A DNA stretch of 64,000 nt, taken from NCBI RefSeq assembly GCF_000974485.1, contig NZ_BBOM01000008.1, positions 558,001 through 622,000 on the forward strand, in the 5' to 3' direction. The position numbers were made by a program, and so were the translations under genes. The stretch comes from Streptomyces sp. NBRC 109706 (GTDB taxonomy: Bacteria; Actinomycetota; Actinomycetes; Streptomycetales; Streptomycetaceae). The notes below the pieces were generated by a model. That model saw only the letters and a list, made by a program, of their open reading frames with translations. It was not told the origin of the DNA and did no database searches. Positions 16,123 to 23,270 of the stretch are shown one piece after another; the stretch's first letter is position 1; each line of letters begins with the position of its first letter.

Positions 16123-16436
16123 GCGCCGCGACCCCGGCCCGGGCCGGGTAAGTGTCATGGACCTGTCGGTAACGAGGGGTGGACGTCGGAGTACCCTGGC
16201 CAGCCCAGGGCCGTCGGCCGCGTTCGCCGCCGGTCCGGTTCCGCGTGCCCGCCTCGCCGCGCGGGGGGTCGATCGTTACGGCCTCGAAACCCCACAATGT
16301 GCAACTCATGCATGGCTCATGTAAGGGTAGACGGCGTCGCCGCGCCCGCCGGTCACCGGTTTGAGTGCCCGCGACATCGCCGCCCGGCGTGTGATACGCG
16401 AGGTGTGGCTGTCCATGACCCCGACCCGGGAGCATC
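16123..16436. other. Intergenic region before proV with a G+C palindrome
   Basis: Just after the membrane-protein stop lies the perfect 16-bp palindrome CCCGGCCCGGGCCGGG (16133-16148), a possible weak terminator. The less G+C-rich stretch at 16270-16335 (around CACAATGTGCAACTCATGC) is where the proV promoter most likely lies, but I cannot assign -35 and -10 boxes with confidence. No gene is apparent. Confidence 0.4.
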
Positions 16437-17672
16437 GTGCCCGTCATAGAAGCGACTGGCCTGACCAAGATTTTCGGCCGCAAACCACGCCGTGGCGTGC
16501 GCATGCTGGCCGAGGGCGCCGACCGCGCTCAACTTCGCCGTGAGGGGCTGACGGCAGCGGTCATCGACGCCACGTTCGACGTCCGAGCCGGCGAGATCTT
16601 CGTCGTCATGGGCCTGTCCGGCTCCGGCAAATCGACCCTGATCCGCATGATCAACGGTCTACTCGAGCCGACGGACGGCACCCTGCGGATCGACGGCGAG
16701 GACGTCACCCACCTGTCCCCGGCCGGGCTGCGGGAGGTGAGACGTAACAAGGTGAGCATGGTGTTCCAGCACTTCGCGCTGCTGCCGCACCGCACCGTCG
16801 GCGAGAACGCCGCCTACGCCCTCCAGCTGCGCGGAGTGAACAAGGCCGACCGGGAGAAGACCGCCGACGAGGCCCTGGCCATGGTCGGGCTCAAGGGCTG
16901 GGGCGGCTATATGCCGGACGAGCTGTCCGGCGGTATGCGCCAGCGGGTCGGCCTGGCCCGCGCCCTGGCCGCCGGCACCGACATCATGCTGATGGACGAG
17001 GCGTTCAGCGCCCTCGACCCGCTGATCCGCAAGGAGATGCAGGACCAGCTGCTCGAACTGCAGTCCGAGCTGGGCAAGACGATCCTCTTCATCACCCACG
17101 ACCTCAACGAGGCCATGCGCCTGGGCGAGCGGATCGCCATGATGCGCGACGGGCGGATCGTCCAGGTCGGCAGCGCCGAGGAGATCCTCAACGAGCCGGC
17201 CAACGACTACGTCTCCCAGTTCGTGGCCGATGTGGACCGCACCCGGGTGCTCACCGCCGGCGTGGTGATGGAACGCCCCGTCGCGGTGGCCGGCCCCAAC
17301 ACCGGCCCCAAGGCCGCGCACCGGCTGATGCGCGAGCACCAGACCCAGGCCCTGCTCGTGGTCGGCAACGACCGCCGGGTGCGGGGCGTGGTCTGGGAGG
17401 AGGACGTCGCCGACGCCGTGCGCGCTGGCAGCGAGACGCTGCCGCTGCGGAGCGAGGGCGTCGCCCAGGTCAGCCCCGACGACTTCCTGGCCGACCTGTT
17501 CCAGCACGCCGCCGCGACCCGCGCGCCGCTGGCCGTGGTGAACGAGGCCGAGGCGTTGGTCGGCATCATCCCCCGGGTGACGCTGCTCAGCGCCTTGACT
17601 CCGCCCAGCTCGGAGGAGCCCGGCGACAACGACGCCGACGCCGCCCTTGAGACCACCGCCGGAGGCAACTGA
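16437..17672 (+). CDS. proV: Glycine betaine/proline ABC transporter ATP-binding protein with CBS domains
   Basis: The protein has 411 residues with Walker A GLSGSGKST, FQHFALLPHRTV, signature LSGGMRQRVGLARA, Walker B DIMLMDEAFSALDP and FITHDLNEAM. A long insertion before the Walker A (RRGVRMLAEGADRAQLRREG) is typical of ProV/OpuAA. The C-terminal part from about residue 275 is a CBS pair (AAHRLMREHQTQALLVVGND), which in OpuA-type transporters senses ionic strength or cyclic di-AMP and gates uptake. The GTG at 16437 follows GGGAG by six bases. Its stop overlaps the proW start (TGATG). The role is import of compatible solutes under osmotic stress. Confidence 0.93.
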   Translation: MPVIEATGLTKIFGRKPRRGVRMLAEGADRAQLRREGLTAAVIDATFDVRAGEIFVVMGLSGSGKSTLIRMINGLLEPTDGTLRIDGEDVTHLSPAGLREVRRNKVSMVFQHFALLPHRTVGENAAYALQLRGVNKADREKTADEALAMVGLKGWGGYMPDELSGGMRQRVGLARALAAGTDIMLMDEAFSALDPLIRKEMQDQLLELQSELGKTILFITHDLNEAMRLGERIAMMRDGRIVQVGSAEEILNEPANDYVSQFVADVDRTRVLTAGVVMERPVAVAGPNTGPKAAHRLMREHQTQALLVVGNDRRVRGVVWEEDVADAVRAGSETLPLRSEGVAQVSPDDFLADLFQHAAATRAPLAVVNEAEALVGIIPRVTLLSALTPPSSEEPGDNDADAALETTAGGN

Positions 17673-18598
17673 TGATGGACTCGCTGCCGCATCTGCCCCT
17701 CGGGGACCGCGTGGACACCGGTATCCGGTGGATCAAGGACAACCTGTCCGTGGTGCTGGACAGCATCAAGGACTCCCTGGAGTTCCTGGTCGAGGGCCTG
17801 AGCGACTGGCTGTTGACGCTGCCGTCGCTGATCGTCGTCATTCTCTTCGCGGTCCTGGCGGCGGGCATCCGCTCGCTCAGGTTCGCCGTGTTCGCGCTGC
17901 TGGGCATGGGCCTCATCGTCAGCATGGAGCTCTGGGAGCCGGCCATGCAGACCCTCGCGATGGTGATCATCGCGACCCTGATCGCGGTGATCATCGCCAT
18001 CCCCATCGGTGTCCTCGCCGCCCGCAACAACACGGTGAGCGCCGTCGTCCGGCCGGTGCTGGACTTCATGCAGACCATGCCGGCGCTGGTGTACCTGGTG
18101 CCCGTGGTGATCTTCTTCAGCATCGGCTACGCCCCCGGCGTGGTGGCCACCATCGTGTTCTCGATGGCCCCGGGCGTCCGGCTCACCGAGCTGGGCATCC
18201 GGCAGGTGGACAAGGAGACCGTGGAGGCGGGGGAGGCCTTCGGCGGCACGCCGTGGCAGATCCTGCGCGGTATCCAACTGCCCCTCGGGCTGCCGACGAT
18301 CATGGCCGGCGTCAACCAGGTGATCATGCTCGCCCTGTCCATGGCCGTCATGGCCGGCTTCGTCGGAGCGGACGGGCTCGGGAAGATCGTGGTCGAGTCG
18401 CTGGCCCGCGTCAATGTCTCGCTCGGCTTCGAGGCCGGCCTGGCGATCGTGATCCTGGCCATCTTCCTGGACCGGAGCACCGCCGCCATCGGGCAGCCCA
18501 CGGGGCGCTCACTCAGCGCTCTGGTGCGTCGTCGCCGTAAGGCGGCCCAGCGGGCGGCGGCCGAGCAGAAGGACTCGCAGGCCGTTCCAGCGGCCTGA
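17672..18598 (+). CDS. proW: Glycine betaine/proline ABC transporter permease
   Basis: The protein has 308 residues. An amphipathic N-terminal region (WIKDNLSVVLDSIKDSLEFL) is followed by several membrane helices. The permease coupling motif EAGEAFGGTPWQILRGIQLP is at about 188-207, as expected for ProW/OpuAB. The ATG at 17672 shares its A with the proV stop; a second ATG one codon later is also possible. Homodimers form the channel between ProV and the lipoprotein encoded next. Confidence 0.93.
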   Translation: MMDSLPHLPLGDRVDTGIRWIKDNLSVVLDSIKDSLEFLVEGLSDWLLTLPSLIVVILFAVLAAGIRSLRFAVFALLGMGLIVSMELWEPAMQTLAMVIIATLIAVIIAIPIGVLAARNNTVSAVVRPVLDFMQTMPALVYLVPVVIFFSIGYAPGVVATIVFSMAPGVRLTELGIRQVDKETVEAGEAFGGTPWQILRGIQLPLGLPTIMAGVNQVIMLALSMAVMAGFVGADGLGKIVVESLARVNVSLGFEAGLAIVILAIFLDRSTAAIGQPTGRSLSALVRRRRKAAQRAAAEQKDSQAVPAA

Positions 18599-18664
18599 AA
18601 ACTCCCCCTTGTTATCCGTTGTTGCTTCATCTTGCCCTTTATTGTCGAGAAGAGAAGAGATCTC

Positions 18665-19588
18665 ATGAAAACCCCCACCTCTCGGCGTCGTCAGCTGGCG
18701 GCCGTGGCCGTTGTCACCGCGCTCGGCCTGTCGTTGGCCGCCTGCGGCGATTCGGACGACGACGACAACGGCGGTGGCGACGGTGGCTCCGGCGGGGGTG
18801 GCACCATCACCCTCGGCTATATCCCGTCCTGGACGGACGGTCTGAGCACCGCCTACCTGCTGGAGCACATCCTCGAGGAGGCCGGCTACACGGTCGAGCA
18901 CGAGGAGATCAGCGAGGCCGGCGTGCTCTACACCGCGCTCGCCGAGGGCGATGTCGACATGTACCCGTCGGCCTGGCCCGAGGTCACCCACGCCTCCTAC
19001 ATGGAGCAGTACGGGGACCGGGTCGAGGACATCGGCGCCTACTACGACAGCGCGGTCCTCACCTTCGCCGTGCCCGAGTACAGCGAGATCACCTCGATCG
19101 CCGAACTGCCCGACTACGTGGACCAGCTCGACGGCCGCATCGTGGGCATCGAGCCCGGCGCCGGCCTGACCGAGGCCACCCAGGACAGCGTGTTCCCGAC
19201 CTACGGTCTGGACGACGCGGGCTTCTCCCTCGCCACGTCCTCCACCTCGACGATGCTCACCGAGCTGAGCAACGCGATCGACGGGCAGGAGGAGATCGTC
19301 GTCACGCTCTGGCGTCCGTTCTGGGCGAACGCCGAGTACAACGTGCGTGACCTGGAGGACCCGGAGGGCGCGCTCGGCGAGACCGAGGCCCTGCACTTCC
19401 TGGGCAGGGGCGGCTTCGCCGAGGACTTCCCCGAGGTCGCCGAGTGGATCGAGAGCATCCAGCTCTCCGACGAGGAGTACGGCGCGCTGGAGGACCTGGT
19501 GGTCAACCAGCACCCGGACGACCCGGCCGCCGGCGTCGACGAATGGCTTGAGCAGTACGCCGACGTGGTCGGCACCCCCGCCAGCTGA
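18665..19588 (+). CDS. proX: Glycine betaine-type substrate-binding lipoprotein
   Basis: The protein has 307 residues. The signal peptide ends in the lipobox LAAC, followed by an Asp/Gly-rich linker. The body is an OpuAC/ProX fold (TITLGYIPSWTDGLSTAYLL, EGDVDMYPSAWPEVTHASY, VVTLWRPFWANAEYNV); its tryptophans and aromatic residues are those expected to form the cation-pi box for quaternary ammonium groups. The start at 18665 (MKTPTSRRR) is chosen over an upstream ATG because the signal peptide then begins correctly and AGAAGAGA precedes it. It is separated from proW by 66 bp and closed by a strong hairpin. Confidence 0.92.
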   Translation: MKTPTSRRRQLAAVAVVTALGLSLAACGDSDDDDNGGGDGGSGGGGTITLGYIPSWTDGLSTAYLLEHILEEAGYTVEHEEISEAGVLYTALAEGDVDMYPSAWPEVTHASYMEQYGDRVEDIGAYYDSAVLTFAVPEYSEITSIAELPDYVDQLDGRIVGIEPGAGLTEATQDSVFPTYGLDDAGFSLATSSTSTMLTELSNAIDGQEEIVVTLWRPFWANAEYNVRDLEDPEGALGETEALHFLGRGGFAEDFPEVAEWIESIQLSDEEYGALEDLVVNQHPDDPAAGVDEWLEQYADVVGTPAS

Positions 19589-19606
19589 CCTCCCCCACCA
19601 CCGCAC

Positions 19607-19640
19607 CGGCCCCCGCCGTCCCCACCGGACGCGGGGGCCG
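19607..19640. terminator. Bidirectional hairpin terminator between proX and the SulP gene
   Basis: CGGCCCCCGC and GCGGGGGCCG form a perfect 10-bp stem around a 14-nt loop, 19 bases after the proX stop and 39 bases past the convergent SulP stop. Confidence 0.75.
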
Positions 19641-19678
19641 CTGGCTTTCACCGGACGAGGTGGGCTTCCCGGGAACGG

Positions 19679-21376
19679 TCAGGTGGCGGGGTTGGTGGGG
19701 AGGAGGCCGGTGTGGGTGAGGTGGTCGCGGGCGGCTCGGATGGCTTGGTGGGTGGTGGGGTAGGCGCGCCGCTGGTCGGGCAGGGCATCCAACGCCCCGA
19801 CGGATTCGAGGACCTGGTGCTGTCCGGGGCGTATCCCCGACAGCAGGACGGTGATGCCACGGCGTTCCAGCTTGTCCATGGCGTCCTTGAGCACCAGCGC
19901 GCCGGTGGCGTCCATGGTGGTCACCCGGGACATCCGCAGGATGATCACCCGGACGTCGGCGACCTCGCTGAGCTCCAGGAGGAAACGATGGGCGGCGGCG
20001 AAGAACAGTGGGCCGTCGATGCGGTAGGCGACGATGTGCTCGGCGAGCAGGGCGTGTTCCTCGGCGCTGTGGTCGCCACGGTCCAGCGGCACCTCGTCCA
20101 GCCTGGCCTCGGTGGCGACCGCGCGCAGCGCGAGCACCCCCGCCACCACCAGGCCGATGATCACGGCGGCGACCAGGTCGAGAGCGAGGGTCGCGGCGGC
20201 CGTCAGGGCCAGCACGATCGCGTCGGAGCGGGTGGCACGCGCCATGGCCCGCACCGAGCCGATCTCGACCATGCGGATCGCGGTGGCCAGCAGCACCCCG
20301 GCGAGCGCGGCCAGCGGAATCCTTGAGACGAGCGGCGCGGCCGCGAAGACGATCGCGGCGAGAACGGCGGCGTGGGTGAGCGCGGCGAGCCGGGAGGAGG
20401 CGCCGGCGCGGACATTGACGGCGGTGCGGGCGATCGCGCCGGTGGCGGGCACGCCGCCGAACAGCGGGACCGCGACGTTCGCCAGGCCCTGCCCGAACAA
20501 CTCCCGGTCCGGATCGTGTTTCTGGCCGACCGTCATCCCGTCGGCGACCGAGGCGGACAGCAGCGATTCAAGCGCCGCGAGCGCGGCCACCGCCACCGCC
20601 GAGGGCAGCAGCGTGCCGAGGGCGCCCAGGTCGAGGAACCCGAGCGAGGGCGCGGGCAGCCCGGCGGGCAGATCGCCGATGGGCGGCGCGGCGTCCAGAT
20701 GGAACACCTGGGCGACGACCGTGGCCGCGATCACGGCGACGATGGAGAACGGAACGGTGGGCCGCCAGCGTGCCCCGACGAGCATCACCACGGCCACGCC
20801 CACGGCCAGTCCGACGGCCGTCCCGTTCGGCGAGCGGGCGAACTCCTCGACGGCGCGCCAGGTCACCACGAGGATCTGCTCGCCCTCGGGCGTCTCGACA
20901 CCGAGGGCGCCCGGCACCTGTTGGAGGCCGATGACGCCGGCGATGCCGAGCGTGAAGCCCTCGATGACCGGCGCCGGAACGTATCGCATGTACTTGCCGG
21001 CCCGTGCCATGGCCAGCAGCATCAGCAGGACGCCGGCGACGAGCCCGACCGTCATCACGCCGCCGGGCCCGTACCGTGCCGCGATCGGGACGAGGACGAC
21101 GGTCATCGCGCCGGTCGGCCCCGACACCTGGAGATTGGATCCGCCGAAGACGGCGGCCAGCGCACCCGCCACCACGGCGGTGGCGAGCCCCGCCTCGGCG
21201 CCGAGCCCCGAGGAGACGCCGAAGCCGAGCGCCAGCGGCAGCGCCACGATGGCGACCGTGAGCCCGGCGAGGAAGTCGCGGCGCGGGGAGCGTCGCATCT
21301 CCGCGACATCGGAACGGGTGGGCAACAGCGAAAGGACCCGGCCCGCGGGGGACCGGGTCGGGGAGGTGTGGCTCAT
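19679..21376 (-). CDS. SulP-family anion transporter with STAS domain
   Basis: The protein has 565 residues. About a dozen membrane segments (AGLTVAIVALPLALGFGVSS; GSNLQVSGPTGAMTVVLVPI; the NVRAGASSRLAALTHAAV loop) are followed by a C-terminal STAS domain (about 435-550; RMSRVTTMDATGALVLKDAM). SulP proteins move sulfate, bicarbonate or related anions with protons or sodium; this sequence does not reveal which. The ATG overlaps the stop of the ArsR regulator by four bases, so the pair forms one operon under the upstream operator. It converges with proX. Confidence 0.9.
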   Translation of the reverse strand: MSHTSPTRSPAGRVLSLLPTRSDVAEMRRSPRRDFLAGLTVAIVALPLALGFGVSSGLGAEAGLATAVVAGALAAVFGGSNLQVSGPTGAMTVVLVPIAARYGPGGVMTVGLVAGVLLMLLAMARAGKYMRYVPAPVIEGFTLGIAGVIGLQQVPGALGVETPEGEQILVVTWRAVEEFARSPNGTAVGLAVGVAVVMLVGARWRPTVPFSIVAVIAATVVAQVFHLDAAPPIGDLPAGLPAPSLGFLDLGALGTLLPSAVAVAALAALESLLSASVADGMTVGQKHDPDRELFGQGLANVAVPLFGGVPATGAIARTAVNVRAGASSRLAALTHAAVLAAIVFAAAPLVSRIPLAALAGVLLATAIRMVEIGSVRAMARATRSDAIVLALTAAATLALDLVAAVIIGLVVAGVLALRAVATEARLDEVPLDRGDHSAEEHALLAEHIVAYRIDGPLFFAAAHRFLLELSEVADVRVIILRMSRVTTMDATGALVLKDAMDKLERRGITVLLSGIRPGQHQVLESVGALDALPDQRRAYPTTHQAIRAARDHLTHTGLLPTNPAT

Positions 21377-21714
21377 CGCTCGGCGACCTCCGACTCCCGC
21401 AGTTCGGCCAGGAGTTCGTTCCGGCCGGCGAGCATCTCCGTCAGGATGCGGCGCGCGGCGCGCATCAGATCGGCGACATCCCCGCCGGCCAGCGCGTACA
21501 CCACCGTGGTGCCCTCGCGGCGCGAGGTGACGATGCCGGAGCGTCGCAGCACCGCCAGCTGCTGGGACAGCGCCGCCGGCTCCACCTCGATCGCCGCCAG
21601 CAGATCCCGCACCGAGGTCGGCCCCTCCTGCAGAAGCTCCAGCACCCGTATCCGCACCGGATGTCCGAGCATCCGGAAGAACTCGGCCTTGGCCTGGTAC
21701 AGCGGAACCGACAC
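21373..21714 (-). CDS. ArsR-family winged-helix repressor
   Basis: The protein has 113 residues. A winged helix-turn-helix (EFFRMLGHPVRIRVLELLQE; AALSQQLAVLRRSGIVTSRR; GTTVVYALAG) covers most of the chain, followed by a C-terminal helix. The classical ELCVCDL metal site is absent (the matching stretch is TSVRDLLAAIEV) and there is no cysteine in the protein, so it does not use the standard thiol metal site. The GTG at 21714 follows GGGAGG and starts just before the fold; a longer in-frame form to 21882 would run through its own operator and is rejected. It probably represses itself and the SulP gene. Confidence 0.88.
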   Translation of the reverse strand: MSVPLYQAKAEFFRMLGHPVRIRVLELLQEGPTSVRDLLAAIEVEPAALSQQLAVLRRSGIVTSRREGTTVVYALAGGDVADLMRAARRILTEMLAGRNELLAELRESEVAER

Positions 21715-21797
21715 GCGGTGCCCTCCCTGATTCGCTGAGATCCCTGGGGAGTCCCTGAGATCCGTCCGGGACTCCCCGGCTGGATCATCGTCTATGA

Positions 21798-21817
21798 AAT
21801 TGCAGAAATATGCAATT
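21798..21817. promoter_or_regulatory. Likely ArsR operator (AATTGCA-N6-TGCAATT)
   Basis: A 7-bp perfect inverted repeat around GAAATA lies 84 bp before the ArsR start, in an unusually A+T-rich patch. Spacing and shape fit a dimeric ArsR/SmtB site overlapping the promoter. Confidence 0.7.
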
Positions 21818-21929
21818 CGTTGAGGTGTCGCCGACGAGCCCGCGCCGCTCCGGGCTCCTCGGCGACCGCCTCGCCGGCGCATGCCGTTGCGTCGGCGGGG
21901 CGCCGCGGGGCTTGCCGGATGGGGAGGGG

Positions 21930-23168
21930 TCAGCGGGTCGCGAGTGGGAACTCCGCCATGCCCCGGATGATGAACGAACCACCGCGCCTAATCGGGCCCG
22001 CCCGGCGCAGCCGCGGAATCCGCCGCACCAGGGTGGCGAACGCGATCTCCGCCTCCGCCTTCGCCAACGAGGCCCCCATGCAGTAGTGGATGCCCGCCGA
22101 GAACGCCAGCGTGTCGGCGCCGACGGCGCGCGTGATGTCGAAGGTGTTCGGATCGGGGAAGACCTGGGGATCGCGGTTCGCCCCGCCCGCGAGGATCGTC
22201 AGCTCCCCGTCGACCGGCACCTTCCAGCCGGCGAGCTCGATCTCCTCATGGGCGAAACGCCGGTACTGCTGCACCGGCGCGTCATAGCGCAGCGTCTCCT
22301 CGGCGGCGCCGGCGGCCAGTTCGGGCCGCTCGGCCAGCAGCCGCCACTGCTCCGGGTGGGTCAGCAGCGCCAGGATCCCGTTGCCGATCAGATTGACGGT
22401 GGTCTCGCTGCCGGCCAGCGGCACAAAGGTCACCATCGGCACCAGCTCGGCCATGGTCATGCTGCCGTCGTCGACCAGCGGCAGCAGCCGGCTGATCATG
22501 TCGTCCCTGGGCTCGGCCTTGCGTTCCGCGATGATGTCGACGAGAAGTTCCGTGATCTCCTTGATCGCGGCCTCGGTGCTCTGCGTCTGCTCATAGGTGA
22601 CCACACCCTCCAGCAGCGGCACCATCCGCCGGCTGATGCGGTGGAAGTCGGCGCGCGAACGCTCGGGGATGCCCACCAGATCGGCGATCACCGCGACGGG
22701 CAGCCGCTGCGCGAAGGCGGTCATGAAGTCGAACGGCCCGTCCTCGGCCAGGATGTCGTCGATCAGCCGGTCGCAGATCTCCTGGACGCGGGACCGCCAG
22801 CCGTCCGCCATCCGGTGGTTGAGCGTCGGGGCCGCGATACGACGCAGCCGGGTGTGGTCCGGCGGGTCGACGCCGAGCATCGAGTTGTCGAAGGCGATGA
22901 ACTCCGGGTTCTTCTCACCGTTCGCCTTCCGCACCCCGACGCGTCGATCCCGCAGGATCTGGTTCGCGAGTCCGTGGTCGGCGGTCACCCAGGAGCCGAG
23001 CGTGCTCCGATGGAGCCGGCCTCTGGCCCTGGCCTCCTCGTAGTGCGGATAAGGGTTGTCCGGAACGCCCAGCACCTTGGCGTACGGGTCGCCCTGTGCC
23101 CCCTGGATCCGGATGAAGTCATGGAAGAAGGCCAGCTGCGCGCGCAGCTGCCTCTCAGTCGGCCGCAT
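21930..23168 (-). CDS. Cytochrome P450
   Basis: This 412-residue soluble bacterial P450 has the I-helix oxygen-activation motif AGSETT, the K-helix ExxR in EETLRYD and the heme loop FSAGIHYCMG with the axial ligand C363. The substrate-facing parts are not assignable. It needs an external ferredoxin and reductase, and none is encoded here. It lies downstream of the LAL regulator in the PKS direction, so late hydroxylation or epoxidation of the polyketide is the likely role. The ATG at 23168 has AGGAG upstream. CCCCTA repeats lie in the 102-bp gap before it. Confidence 0.9.
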   Translation of the reverse strand: MRPTERQLRAQLAFFHDFIRIQGAQGDPYAKVLGVPDNPYPHYEEARARGRLHRSTLGSWVTADHGLANQILRDRRVGVRKANGEKNPEFIAFDNSMLGVDPPDHTRLRRIAAPTLNHRMADGWRSRVQEICDRLIDDILAEDGPFDFMTAFAQRLPVAVIADLVGIPERSRADFHRISRRMVPLLEGVVTYEQTQSTEAAIKEITELLVDIIAERKAEPRDDMISRLLPLVDDGSMTMAELVPMVTFVPLAGSETTVNLIGNGILALLTHPEQWRLLAERPELAAGAAEETLRYDAPVQQYRRFAHEEIELAGWKVPVDGELTILAGGANRDPQVFPDPNTFDITRAVGADTLAFSAGIHYCMGASLAKAEAEIAFATLVRRIPRLRRAGPIRRGGSFIIRGMAEFPLATR

Positions 23169-23233
23169 CCGCGCCAGCTCCTAACCCAGCCTCGCTCTGA
23201 CATTCCCAGCGGCCAGACCCTAGTGACGGTCGC

Positions 23234-23258
23234 CCCCTACTGGACACCCCTACCCCTA
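23234..23258. promoter_or_regulatory. Three CCCCTA repeats upstream of the P450 gene
   Basis: CCCCTA occurs at 23234-23239, 23247-23252 and 23253-23258, in the spacer between the LAL stop and the P450 start. The same hexamer pair is found after the PKS operon (26612-26637). It is a candidate site for the LAL regulator; this is a motif observation only. Confidence 0.35.
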
Positions 23259-23270
23259 CCGCGACCGCTC

